Source of the DNA: CANRPC01 sp964456095
GTDB lineage: Bacteria > Bacillota_I > Bacilli_A > RFN20 > CAG-449
Direction of reading: 5' to 3'
Assembly: GCA_964456095.1 (NCBI GenBank)
Contig: CAYVZF010000016.1
Location: 1-21,715 of the forward strand
DNA: 21,715 nt
This document shows positions 7,889 through 17,017 of the stretch, piece after piece; within the stretch, counting starts at the first letter, position 1, and every line of letters begins with the position of its first letter. The notes under the pieces are model-generated. The model was not told where the DNA came from, did not search any database, and saw only the letters and a program-made list of their open reading frames with translations. Made by a program: the position numbers and the translations under genes.

Positions 7889-10405
7889 ATGCGTCGTTTT
7901 TATGCATTTATTGTCATGATTGTTTCGATGTTATCTGTAGTGCTTTTTAATGTTCAAGGTCAATATTATCAATTTAATAGCGGTTTAGAATATTCAAGAG
8001 GAACTCAAATAACATATTCAATTACACCTAATGATGATAATGATGAAATAAAATTGAGTGAGGTTTCTGATTTATTTATTGAAAGACTTGAAGAAGCTGG
8101 TGCAAAAGATTATTTTGTCGATACACTTGAAGATTCAAGTGAAAAAAGTTATCAAATTCAAGTTCGTTTACCTGGTGTAGAAAGCAATCAAACTAATATT
8201 TTAAGAAGTTTAGAAGCTGATTCAAAAATACGTATTACAACAACCAGTGATGAAGTTGTTGAAGGAGATTCTGAAATCATTGCAAATTCAGCTTCTGTTT
8301 ATTACGAAAGTTCAACTGCATTTGTTAAAGTTGAAATTACAGATGAATTCGCTGATATCTGTAAAAAACTTGAAGAAAGTTCAAGTGATGATGAATCCAC
8401 AACTGTTGGAGATTTAATTGTTATTTGGACTGAATATAATGATGAAACAGATTCATATGAAGCTGCGAAAGAAGGAAAAACAATTGAACAATTAGATATG
8501 CAAAAAAGAATTCTTGCTGTTCTTGATAAATCTTCATTCCATGATAAAACATCAGATTCCAACGCATATTTAGCATTTTCTAATATTGGATTTGCTTCTG
8601 ATGCAGTATCATCTCAAGCGTTATATTCAAAAAGTGCACATTCTGTTGAAAGACTTTTAAATAGTTCTCCATTAGACTATAAAATTACAAAATTATATTC
8701 AGAAAACTTAAGTGCTAAACTTGGAAGCAATGAATTATTATATTCATCAATTGGATTATTAATTGTACTTGCAATAATCGGATTAATTCTTATCCTAAAG
8801 TATGGAATTAATGGTGTTGCGGGATTTGCTACATTAGTTCTTTCGTTATTTGTAACAATTGTAGTATATAATTTCTTTTCATTACCTGTTACACCTGTAT
8901 TCTTGCTTTCAATACTTGTTTCATGTGCGATGGGACTTACAATTTTAGTTACTTATTTTGAAAGATTCAAAAATGAATTATATAAAGGTAGAACTCCTGC
9001 AAAAGCAAATAAAGATGCTTATAAATTAACAGTATCTACTGCGATTGATGCGTCAGTATTCACATTAATTTCTTCAATTGTTTTAGCTTTCATTGCTAGA
9101 AATACAATGCAAAATTTCTTTATTTTCTCAATTATTAGTTCAATTACAAATTTCTTGATTTGTTTATTTATAACTAGATTATTGTTATATTTTGTTTCTA
9201 ATTCAAAAGTCGCTGGAAATAAAAAGATATATAGAGTAAATAATGATTTGATTCCAAATTTAAATAACGAAGAATCGCAAGTTTATTTTGGTGAACATGA
9301 AAAATTTGATTGCAAAAAACATGCAAAAAAATCATTTATTACTTTAATTGTATTATGCGCTATATCGGTAGTATCGTTATCTGCATTTAGTATTTTTGGA
9401 AATACATTTAATTATACAAACGAATTTGATTCATATACAGTTATTCAAATTGTTGATACTAATGGTAAAGAAGATGATCACTTTAGAACAGAAGAAAATG
9501 TATATGACTTCTTTGCTAGATTTGATTTAAAACCATATGAAACATCAACAACAATTGTTACAGATCCAAAAGATGAAGATGGTAAAAAAGAAGTTTATTA
9601 TATTGAAGCTAAGTTTAATCAATTCTTTGATGAAAATGATAATATTCGTGATGATATTAAAAATGCACTTTCAACTGATTTGAATTTCACTTTCAATAGT
9701 GTTGATAAAGATGAAACTTATGATGAATTAAATTTCTTCGTATGTAATCCTCAAGTTTTAACTCCGAACTTCAATAATGCATTATTATTAATATTATTAA
9801 CTGCAGTATTTGCAATCGTATATTCTATCATTAGATATAGATATACATTTACATTAGCTACAATCCTAACAATTGTTTCAAATGTATTAATTACTACTGG
9901 ATTAATATCATTATTTAGAATACCAGTTTCATCATCTTTAGGAATTGGATTAGTTGCTGGTGTATTTGTAGTTGCATTATTTGAATTTATCTTATTAATT
10001 AAATATTCACAAGTTATTAAAGATATTAAATCTAAAAACTTAGTATTTGATCAAAGAAGTGAAAGTATTGAATTAGCTTTAAGAAGAAGCATAACATCAA
10101 TATTAGTAATATATTTAACAATTATTGCATCATTATTTATTCTTTCATTAATAACAAGTAATACATTAATTACAACATATGTAGTAATGGCATTAACAGT
10201 TTCTATTGGATTATTACTTTTATTATTTATTTTCACTCCAACTTACTTATTCGCGGAAAGAAAATTACGTATTAAGAAAATTAAACTTAATAAAAATAGA
10301 AAAATGAGCGCTCGTCGTCAAGAAAAACTTCGTAAGAAAGAAATTAGAAATAAGAGACTTTCAAAAGAACCAGAAGAAGTTATTATTCCTGGAATTAACG
10401 ATTAA
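7889..10405 (+). CDS. secDF: Fused SecDF protein-export subunit (divergent)
   Basis: An 838-residue SecD-SecF fusion of the RND superfamily, an accessory part of the Sec translocon that helps pull exported proteins outward. There is one N-terminal helix, a large external P1 region (about 30-280), five helices (281-440), another helix near 475-497, a second external domain (about 505-625), and five helices to about 790. The tail (about 795-838) is strongly basic. SecD-like marks include YFERFKNEL (356-364) and IDAS (386-389); SecF-like marks include RRSITS (732-737). The aspartates normally found in TM4 (VDAN) and TM10 (NDTVVVFDR) are not seen: the aligned positions are about Thr351 and Phe693. 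Ribosome binding site GGAGGG lies 6 bases upstream. With the six predicted lipoproteins encoded in this window, an export accessory fits. The identity is supported by topology, fusion and synteny with recJ and spoVB. Confidence 0.88.
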   Translation: MRRFYAFIVMIVSMLSVVLFNVQGQYYQFNSGLEYSRGTQITYSITPNDDNDEIKLSEVSDLFIERLEEAGAKDYFVDTLEDSSEKSYQIQVRLPGVESNQTNILRSLEADSKIRITTTSDEVVEGDSEIIANSASVYYESSTAFVKVEITDEFADICKKLEESSSDDESTTVGDLIVIWTEYNDETDSYEAAKEGKTIEQLDMQKRILAVLDKSSFHDKTSDSNAYLAFSNIGFASDAVSSQALYSKSAHSVERLLNSSPLDYKITKLYSENLSAKLGSNELLYSSIGLLIVLAIIGLILILKYGINGVAGFATLVLSLFVTIVVYNFFSLPVTPVFLLSILVSCAMGLTILVTYFERFKNELYKGRTPAKANKDAYKLTVSTAIDASVFTLISSIVLAFIARNTMQNFFIFSIISSITNFLICLFITRLLLYFVSNSKVAGNKKIYRVNNDLIPNLNNEESQVYFGEHEKFDCKKHAKKSFITLIVLCAISVVSLSAFSIFGNTFNYTNEFDSYTVIQIVDTNGKEDDHFRTEENVYDFFARFDLKPYETSTTIVTDPKDEDGKKEVYYIEAKFNQFFDENDNIRDDIKNALSTDLNFTFNSVDKDETYDELNFFVCNPQVLTPNFNNALLLILLTAVFAIVYSIIRYRYTFTLATILTIVSNVLITTGLISLFRIPVSSSLGIGLVAGVFVVALFEFILLIKYSQVIKDIKSKNLVFDQRSESIELALRRSITSILVIYLTIIASLFILSLITSNTLITTYVVMALTVSIGLLLLLFIFTPTYLFAERKLRIKKIKLNKNRKMSARRQEKLRKKEIRNKRLSKEPEEVIIPGIND

Positions 10406-10412
10406 TATTTAT

Positions 10413-10455
10413 AAACTACGAAATTATGTTAATAGACTAATTTCGTAGTTTTTTT
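10413..10455 (+). terminator. Intrinsic terminator between secDF and recJ
   Basis: AAACTACGAAATTA (10413-10426) and TAATTTCGTAGTTT (10438-10451) form a perfect 14-base-pair stem with an 11-base loop and run into a stretch of seven T. It is among the strongest terminators in the window. It ends directly before the recJ ribosome binding site, so recJ needs either read-through or a promoter hidden within this element; none is obvious. Confidence 0.92.
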
Positions 10456-10469
10456 AAAAAGGAGTCAAA

Positions 10470-11996
10470 ATGAATTTTAAAGAAAAAGTATTAAATCATT
10501 TTAATATCGATAATGAATTATTAAATGAGTTATTAAAACCAATAGAAGAATTAAGTTATGGTTCACCTTATGATTTTTATAATATGAAAGAAGCAAAATC
10601 TTTAATTGAAGAATCAATTAATAAAAATTATAAAGTAATGGTTTATGGTGATTATGATGTTGATGGAATAATGGCGACATCAATTATTATAAATTTATAT
10701 AAAAAATTTAATAAGACTATTGGTTATTATATTCCATCTAGAAAGCTTGATGGATATGGTATTAATTTAGAAAAAGCAAAAATGATTGTAGAAAAAGGCT
10801 ATGATTTAGTTATTACCGTTGATAACGGTGTTAAACAATATGAAGCATTAAATTATTTAAAAACTAATGGTGTTAAAGTTCTTTTAAGTGATCATCATGA
10901 ATTTGATGAATTACCACCATGTAATGTATTTATTCATCCATTTAATAAAATTGTTAAAGAAGAAAACTGCGGTGCTTATGTTGCGTATATGTTAGCGGAA
11001 GCTGTACTTAATAAAAGGGATGATTATTTATTATCTCTTGCAAGTTTAGCAACTATGTCAGATATGATGCCATTAAACATACTAAATAATAGAAACGTTG
11101 TTAGGATTGGAATTGATATAGTTAATAAAAACGATAATCATCCATTTAAAAAACTTTCATTAAAAGAGATTGATGATGAAACATATGGTTTTATAATTTC
11201 ACCTAAAATTAATTCTTATGGTAGAGTAATAGAAAATACATCTATTAATGGAATTATTCCTCTTTTTATTGAACCATTTAATTATGAAAAATCATACAGT
11301 ATTATTAATTCATTAGAAAAAACAAATCTACTTAGAAAAGAATTAATTAAAGAGGAAAGTAAAACTGAAGTAATATATAATAACAATGCAATAGTAACTT
11401 ATGATCCTAATTATAAAGATGGTTTATTAGCGCTTTTTTGTAATAAATATCTAAATAAATATAAAAAGCCATGTATTGCATTAACAAATATTGATGAAAA
11501 TGAATTAAAGGGCAGTGCTAGATCGTTTCAAGGTGCTTCGTTAACTGATTTTTTTAAAGAAAATGAAGATTTATTTATTAAATATGGTGGACATGCTTTT
11601 GCTGGAGGAATTTCAATTAAAAAAACTGATTTAAATGAATTAATTAAAAGATTTGATTTATTCGTTTTAAATAATCCATACAAAGAGAAAGAAATTGATC
11701 CTATTTTTATTGATAAAGAAGATATAACACTTGATAATTATAATTTTTTAAATTCTTTAAGACCATTTGGAATGAATTTTGAAGAACCTAATTTTGAATT
11801 ATTAATCGATAAAAATGCAATAAGAATATATGAAAAATGTATTAAAGCAAACTTAAATGAATTCTCATCTTTAATAGGATTTGATGTTAAGAATTATGTT
11901 TATAAAGATAGTAATAATATTATTGGTAAAATAAAGAAAGATGAATATAATAGAAACAAATTATTATTTTATATAAATGAAATTAATAGTAAATAG
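10470..11996 (+). CDS. recJ: Single-strand-specific exonuclease RecJ (short form)
   Basis: RecJ degrades single-stranded DNA 5' to 3' in recombination and repair. The DHH-family metal motifs are visible: DYDVDG (61-66), VDNG (117-120), DHH (141-143) and SDMMPL (197-202). The DHHA1 domain has GGHAFAGG at 373-380. A C-terminal OB-like region starts near 400 and contains LRPFGMNFEEPNF. At 508 residues it is shorter than RecJ of Bacillus (about 790) but holds the full catalytic core, so it is a compact form rather than a truncation. The ATG at 10470 follows AAAAAGGAG (10456-10464) by 5 bases. Position downstream of secDF matches Bacillus. A cytoplasmic nanoRNase of the same superfamily is excluded by the RecJ-type C-terminal region. 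Confidence 0.93.
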   Translation: MNFKEKVLNHFNIDNELLNELLKPIEELSYGSPYDFYNMKEAKSLIEESINKNYKVMVYGDYDVDGIMATSIIINLYKKFNKTIGYYIPSRKLDGYGINLEKAKMIVEKGYDLVITVDNGVKQYEALNYLKTNGVKVLLSDHHEFDELPPCNVFIHPFNKIVKEENCGAYVAYMLAEAVLNKRDDYLLSLASLATMSDMMPLNILNNRNVVRIGIDIVNKNDNHPFKKLSLKEIDDETYGFIISPKINSYGRVIENTSINGIIPLFIEPFNYEKSYSIINSLEKTNLLRKELIKEESKTEVIYNNNAIVTYDPNYKDGLLALFCNKYLNKYKKPCIALTNIDENELKGSARSFQGASLTDFFKENEDLFIKYGGHAFAGGISIKKTDLNELIKRFDLFVLNNPYKEKEIDPIFIDKEDITLDNYNFLNSLRPFGMNFEEPNFELLIDKNAIRIYEKCIKANLNEFSSLIGFDVKNYVYKDSNNIIGKIKKDEYNRNKLLFYINEINSK

Positions 11997-11997
11997 G

Positions 11998-12026
11998 AAT
12001 GTATTATTTATAATAATACATTTTTT
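11998..12026 (+). terminator. Intrinsic terminator after recJ
   Basis: AATGTATTAT (11998-12007) and ATAATACATT (12013-12022) form a perfect 10-base-pair stem with a 5-base loop, followed by four more T. It begins 2 bases after the recJ stop and separates the housekeeping block from the lipoprotein operon. Confidence 0.85.
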
Positions 12027-12027
12027 C

Positions 12028-12056
12028 TTGTAAATTTATTAAAATTGTTTAATAAT
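12028..12056 (+). promoter_or_regulatory. Candidate promoter of the lipoprotein operon
   Basis: TTGTAA (12028-12033) and AATAAT (12051-12056) are spaced by 17 bases, and matches to consensus are moderate. The surrounding sequence is almost pure A and T, so alternatives exist. A promoter is expected here because a terminator lies just upstream and the first gene has a strong GGAGG (12077-12081) 7 bases before its ATG. Confidence 0.4.
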
Positions 12057-12088
12057 TAACATAATATTATTTTTTTGGAGGATTAAAA

Positions 12089-13798
12089 ATGGCTAATTTT
12101 AAAAAATTATCTATTGTTACATTCTTACCATTATTACTCATAAGTTGTTCTAATGAAAATACTAATTATATTTATTTGAGTGATAAGGATGAAGGAACTG
12201 CAACAATTAGAATTTATAAAGATAACAATTCAGCTTCAAAAAATAGGTATATTTCACCAAGTAAAGTTGATTTGATGCATTCATATAATAGTCTAAGTGG
12301 TATTTTAGCTAATAATGAAAATGTATGTCCATCAATTGGTGATGTAAATTTACTTATTATTCCTGTTCATTTACCGGGAGACGATACGTATAAAACTGAT
12401 AAAGTACGCGATGATATTAAAGAAATGTTCTTTGGTAAAAATTCTTCTAAAAATGGATTTTTATCTGTTAACGAATATTATTATGAATCTAGTTTTTCAA
12501 AGTTGAATTTCTCAGGTACTGTTACAGATTGGTTTGATGTTGAAGAATATACAAATGTGAAATCAATTAAGGATATTACTCAAGGTAATGATGGAACAAT
12601 CGTAACAGAAATATTACGTAAAGCTGTAGATTGGGCTAAAGATAATCAAAATATTGATTTAAAAGATTTTGATAAAAATAATGATGGTTCAATTGATGCT
12701 GTATGGCTTATTTATGACCATTTAGATTGGTATACAGAATATGAAATTAATTCATATAAAGATTCTTCTTATAATAGTAATGATTTAAATACAGCTTTCT
12801 GGAATTTTACATATTGGGATTATCAAACATATCCTGATGTAGATAATCCAACTACATCTGGTTTTTCTTGGGCATCTTTTGATATGATGTATACTTCTTA
12901 TGCATCACGTAATAGTGATAATGTAATAGATATTGATTCGTTTGATACAGTTAAGTTGGATTCACATACATTTATTCATGAAACAGGTCATTTATTAGGA
13001 CTTGATGATTATTATGCAACGGATGATTCTTATTATCATCCTGCTGGTTGTTCAACAATGATGGACCAAAATATTTGTGATTTGGATTCTTATTCTAAGA
13101 TGGTTCTAGGTTGGGTTACTCCATATGTTGTATATGGTACAAGCGAGATTTTAATTGAAAAAGCAAATGCTAATGACCATTCTGTTATTGTAATTCCATC
13201 TAATTATGAAGAAATCTCAAATTCTATTGAACTTGCAATAGAAAATGGAACAATTAATGAATATCGTTATGAATTTAATCCGTTTAGTGAATATTTAATG
13301 ATTGATTTATATACACCTGATGGATTAAATAAAATGGATACATTTGGTGAATATATTTATGGTAAAGAACCTGGTATTGCAACAGAAGGTGTAAGAATTT
13401 ATCATGTTGATAGCAGAATATTTAAATGTTCACAAATTTCCACATTAGAAGGTTCAAAATTATCATATGTCGATGGTTATGTATGGGATAATAATTTTAA
13501 TTTAAAAAGTAATGAAGCAATTTTAATGCCTATATCAAATGATAAAACTGAATATTCTACATTTCAATTACCTAGTGAATTTGATTATTTTGATAGAATT
13601 CGTCTATTAGAAGCGTCTCAATATAATACTTTTGATAATAATAAATATGCTACAAGTGATACATTATTTACTACTGAAACTGAAGATTTTGAAATATTAA
13701 AATTTGGATATCAATTCTTTAATTCTAGGTATACATATAACGATGGTAGTGATTTACCTTTTAAAATTAATGTGAAGACATTGAAAGGAATTAATTAG
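12089..13798 (+). CDS. M6-like zinc metallopeptidase lipoprotein, operon gene 1 (569 aa)
   Basis: First gene of the lipoprotein operon. The signal peptide ends in lipobox LISC (Cys20). The catalytic domain begins near residue 85 with NLLIIPVHLPGDD, passes a conserved NEYYYESSFSKLNFSG, and has a calcium-loop-like DKNNDGSID at 195-203. The zinc motif HETGHLLGLDD gives His297, Glu298, His301 and Asp307. It is followed by TMMDQN, then the shared PFSEYLMIDLYTPDGLN and GVRIYHVDSR segments. It lacks the long N-terminal beta region of the 761-residue relative at 1419. The next gene is a clear paralogue and begins 2 bases after this stop. All catalytic residues are intact, so an active secreted, lipid-anchored peptidase is expected. 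The substrate is unknown. Confidence 0.88.
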   Translation: MANFKKLSIVTFLPLLLISCSNENTNYIYLSDKDEGTATIRIYKDNNSASKNRYISPSKVDLMHSYNSLSGILANNENVCPSIGDVNLLIIPVHLPGDDTYKTDKVRDDIKEMFFGKNSSKNGFLSVNEYYYESSFSKLNFSGTVTDWFDVEEYTNVKSIKDITQGNDGTIVTEILRKAVDWAKDNQNIDLKDFDKNNDGSIDAVWLIYDHLDWYTEYEINSYKDSSYNSNDLNTAFWNFTYWDYQTYPDVDNPTTSGFSWASFDMMYTSYASRNSDNVIDIDSFDTVKLDSHTFIHETGHLLGLDDYYATDDSYYHPAGCSTMMDQNICDLDSYSKMVLGWVTPYVVYGTSEILIEKANANDHSVIVIPSNYEEISNSIELAIENGTINEYRYEFNPFSEYLMIDLYTPDGLNKMDTFGEYIYGKEPGIATEGVRIYHVDSRIFKCSQISTLEGSKLSYVDGYVWDNNFNLKSNEAILMPISNDKTEYSTFQLPSEFDYFDRIRLLEASQYNTFDNNKYATSDTLFTTETEDFEILKFGYQFFNSRYTYNDGSDLPFKINVKTLKGIN

Positions 13799-13799
13799 T

Positions 13800-15344
13800 A
13801 TGAAAAATGAATTTAAATATTTTAGCTTATTATTAATAGCTAGTAGTTTATTATGTTCATGTTCTAGTAACACTGAAAACTATGTAAAAATTAAAATTTC
13901 ATCTCCTAATAATGGTGAAGTGATTTCTCCTGAAGATGTAATTATTAAAGAAACTTGTCATTCGTTTGAAGATAAAAGTTTCTATGATTTTCAAAGATTT
14001 CCTTCAGTAGGTGATGTTAATTTACTTGTTATTCCTATTTTGCTTCCAGGTTATGAAGTCATCGATTTAGATAATGATGGAATATCTGATAATGAAAAAG
14101 TGTTAAAAGATATTAATAAAGCATTTTTTGCAAGTGATGAAGATGAAACTTTATATTATGAATCAGTTTCTTCATATTATAAAAAGAGTAGTTTTGGTAA
14201 ATTAAATATCTCAGGTACTGTTACAGATTGGTTTGATATTAAAGAAGCTGGATATATATATTCAAATGCTTCTGAAATTGATGTAGAAGATACTTATGAA
14301 ATAGTTGAAGATGCAGTTTTATGGGCAAAAAATAATCAAAAAATAAATTTAAAAGATTATGATAATGACAATGATGGATATATTGATGGAGTATGGTGTA
14401 TTTATTCTTGTCCGAATTATACAAATGATGGTCCTCATACTGAAAATAGAAATTATTGGGCATATACTTCTTACGAAAATACTGATAAATCTTCTTCTCG
14501 CGCAGATATAGATAATCCAGTTTATAACCTTTTTGGTTGGGCAAGTTATGATTTTATGTATGAAGAAGGTGATAAGATTGATTCTCATACATATATCCAT
14601 GAAATGGGACATTTCTTTGGATTACAAGATTATTATTCCGATACTAATTCCTATAATCCAGTTGGTAAAGTAGATATGATGGATGCGAATATAATTGATC
14701 ATAATTCATATTCAAAAATGCTTCTTGGATGGACTAAGCCATATATTGTTACAGGAGGTAATATATCTATTAATTTAAAATCAATGCAAAATGAAAATTC
14801 ATTTATTGTTATTCCTTCTGATAATACAACTATAATAAATAATGAATTTGATCCTTTTAGTGAATATATTCTAATCGAATATTACACACCTGATGGATTA
14901 AATGCTTTAGATAGTGTAAATAAATTATCTACATCTCCAATTGGAATAAATGATAAAGGTGTAAGAATTTATCATATAGATAATAGAAAATTTTCTGTAG
15001 AAATAGATAAATATTACAATGTTAAAACTACTTTATATGATGGTCATACTTTATCAAGTAATGAAAGTTTAATATTACCTATATCAAATAGTAGAAATTT
15101 ATCTATTTATAATTTAGGTTTTGGTATTGATCAAATTTATAATTTATTTGATGAAATTAGACTTATTGAAAAAGGTAATATTGATACATTTACTTCAGGA
15201 GGAAAACAAACAATTAATTCCTTATTTATAACTGGAGATGAGTTTTCATTAGATAAATATGGAAAAAATTTCTTTGTTAATGAAGATAAAATGAATAATG
15301 GTGATTCATTCTCTTATGAAATAAAAATAGAGGAGATGATGTAA
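13800..15344 (+). CDS. M6-like zinc metallopeptidase lipoprotein, operon gene 2 (514 aa)
   Basis: Tandem paralogue of the preceding gene. Lipobox LCSC has Cys21 as lipidation site. The core runs from NLLVIPILLPG through SSFGKLNISGTVTDWFD. It has a calcium-loop-like DNDNDGYID (188-196) and the zinc motif HEMGHFFGLQD, with His267, Glu268, His271 and Asp277, then VDMMDANIIDHNSYSK. PFSEYILIEYYTPDGLN and GVRIYHIDNRK follow. It differs from its neighbour by a short insert, DLDNDGISDNE at 89-99, that looks like a thrombospondin type 3 or other calcium-binding repeat. The ribosome binding site GAAAGGAA (13783-13790) lies inside the end of gene 1, only one base separates that stop from this ATG, and translational coupling is likely. 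Tandem duplication followed by divergence is the simplest origin. Confidence 0.88.
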   Translation: MKNEFKYFSLLLIASSLLCSCSSNTENYVKIKISSPNNGEVISPEDVIIKETCHSFEDKSFYDFQRFPSVGDVNLLVIPILLPGYEVIDLDNDGISDNEKVLKDINKAFFASDEDETLYYESVSSYYKKSSFGKLNISGTVTDWFDIKEAGYIYSNASEIDVEDTYEIVEDAVLWAKNNQKINLKDYDNDNDGYIDGVWCIYSCPNYTNDGPHTENRNYWAYTSYENTDKSSSRADIDNPVYNLFGWASYDFMYEEGDKIDSHTYIHEMGHFFGLQDYYSDTNSYNPVGKVDMMDANIIDHNSYSKMLLGWTKPYIVTGGNISINLKSMQNENSFIVIPSDNTTIINNEFDPFSEYILIEYYTPDGLNALDSVNKLSTSPIGINDKGVRIYHIDNRKFSVEIDKYYNVKTTLYDGHTLSSNESLILPISNSRNLSIYNLGFGIDQIYNLFDEIRLIEKGNIDTFTSGGKQTINSLFITGDEFSLDKYGKNFFVNEDKMNNGDSFSYEIKIEEMM

Positions 15345-15345
15345 T

Positions 15346-17013
15346 ATGAAAAAGAATAAAATAATATTAATTCTTTCAAGCTTAATTCTTGCTTCATGCT
15401 CTAATTCTACTGTTACTACAATAATTAAATCTCCAGCTGAAGATGGAGGACTTGAAGGTAATGCATCTCAAGATGTAGTTAATAAAAGTGATACTAATTC
15501 ATTGAAAAGTATGTTAGTTAATGCTTCTAAAGTAAAAAAATATTCGTATGAGATCAAATCAAATGTAATTGGATATGAATCACATTCAATAATGTATGTT
15601 ACACCTAATGCTTGGTTTGAAGAAAACGATGATGCTAGTAAAAGCTTTGGAATGGCTCAAACTTATGGACTAAATGAAATATTTAGATATTATTTAAACG
15701 ATGAACAAAATGAAGTTATTCCATCTATTTATGAATATTCTGGATTAACAGGGACGATGGAAAAAATGACAGATTTGTATTCAAGTTTATCTACTGCGCA
15801 TATTGATATGCTTGAGGGTGCATTAGATTCATTTGAGGCAATAAATGTTTCTACAAATAAATTTCTAATTACTGATTCCAATACAGTCGCAGTCTTTCAA
15901 TATATGACCACATATGGAACATCTATTACTTCATATATTAATAGTGTATATATTGAAATTATTGATGAAGAAGCAATAATGTTTAAAGTTACTGTCGATC
16001 TCGGTTTAGCGGGTGATATTGTTTGTACTTTTAAAAACTTAACAAAAGAAGGAACAAAAATAGATTTTGTTAATGATTTAATTAATAATAATCAATTACA
16101 TGGTGTAGATTATCATGAAGATATGTATGATTTATTACATGAAAAAATTGGTGGTAATAATTATGTTTTAGAAGGCACTAAAGTTAAAGGTGATTCAACA
16201 ATTCATAGATATAATATTCATTGTACTGAAAATTATTTTTACGTTAAATATTCTGATGTATATGCAAAGCAAGGATATAAAGATTTTGGATTTGCTTTAG
16301 TAAAAAAGAATACACCTGTAACATATAAAACACTTAATGATTCCAATAAGGTAGTAACTATTAATCAAACACTAAATTATGATGCATGTTATGTATTTGA
16401 AAAAGATGATAATGGAAATTTTTATTTTAGTGATTTTATAGGACCTATTGAAAATGATTTAAAATTTATTGAAGTTGATAATTTAAGTGATATATCTTCA
16501 TATGAAAAAAATACATATTATATCGTTAATGAAAATGGCATAAAAAAAGCATATGAATATAAAGAAGTTTCAAACGGAGTATATGATATAACATATATTA
16601 TGGATTGGTTTGATTCAATTGCTGATTTCCCAATTAATGATGTTTCTGCTTCTTATTATTTTACAAGTAATGGATTTGTTGAATATGCTCCAATGTTTTA
16701 TGAACAAGATTTAAAAGATTCGACATTATATCATTGTAGTGATACAGATGTTTTATCTATATTAGCTAATGGTTTATTTGGATGGGGATTCATGTCAACA
16801 ACTACATGGATGGAATATATTACAGAATCAAGAATAAAAATTAATAAAAATGATTCAAATAATATATTAAGCGCGAATATTGCTATCGGTATTAATGCAA
16901 GTGTTAATGGTGGTAATTATGTAGAACAAGAAGTATATTATGAAATAAAAGATTTCAATACCGCTAATATAGATGTTGTTGATGATTTCTTATCAACATA
17001 TATGGGAGGTTAA
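15346..17013 (+). CDS. Lipoprotein with two copies of an unrecognised ~200-residue domain (555 aa)
   Basis: Predicted lipoprotein with lipobox LASC (Cys18) and a short linker; no known family was recognised. Two domain copies can be seen. Copy A covers about 51-250. Copy B covers about 258-555 and appears to hold an insert near 375-430. Each begins with a helix followed by a Y-rich strand (LVNASKVKKYSYEI; LHEKIGGNNYVLE). Each ends with a strand pair and a closing helix (TKIDFVNDLINNN; ANIDVVDDFLSTYM). The same ends occur three times in the next gene. The mixed strands suggest an antiparallel beta fold somewhat like lipoprotein carriers of the LolA type, but that is a guess. GAGGAG (15330-15335) lies 10 bases before the ATG. 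The stop is 4 bases before the next start. There is no catalytic motif, so a binding or scaffold role beside the peptidases is more likely. Confidence 0.72.
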   Translation: MKKNKIILILSSLILASCSNSTVTTIIKSPAEDGGLEGNASQDVVNKSDTNSLKSMLVNASKVKKYSYEIKSNVIGYESHSIMYVTPNAWFEENDDASKSFGMAQTYGLNEIFRYYLNDEQNEVIPSIYEYSGLTGTMEKMTDLYSSLSTAHIDMLEGALDSFEAINVSTNKFLITDSNTVAVFQYMTTYGTSITSYINSVYIEIIDEEAIMFKVTVDLGLAGDIVCTFKNLTKEGTKIDFVNDLINNNQLHGVDYHEDMYDLLHEKIGGNNYVLEGTKVKGDSTIHRYNIHCTENYFYVKYSDVYAKQGYKDFGFALVKKNTPVTYKTLNDSNKVVTINQTLNYDACYVFEKDDNGNFYFSDFIGPIENDLKFIEVDNLSDISSYEKNTYYIVNENGIKKAYEYKEVSNGVYDITYIMDWFDSIADFPINDVSASYYFTSNGFVEYAPMFYEQDLKDSTLYHCSDTDVLSILANGLFGWGFMSTTTWMEYITESRIKINKNDSNNILSANIAIGINASVNGGNYVEQEVYYEIKDFNTANIDVVDDFLSTYMGG

Positions 17014-17017
17014 TATT

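Noticed and set aside
14239..14612. Long opposite-strand reading frames within the second operon peptidase
   Set aside because: They are shadows of the coding strand: no start signals, compositionally odd His/Tyr- and Ile-rich products, and full overlap with a well-supported peptidase gene. The same applies to the antisense frames at 2912-3193, 8302-8562, 10051-10236, 16993-17196, 18221-18403 and 21272-21469.
16973..17017. Upstream ATG giving a 594-residue version of the triple-repeat lipoprotein
   Set aside because: It lies inside the previous gene, has no suitable ribosome binding site, and would bury the signal peptide behind extra residues.
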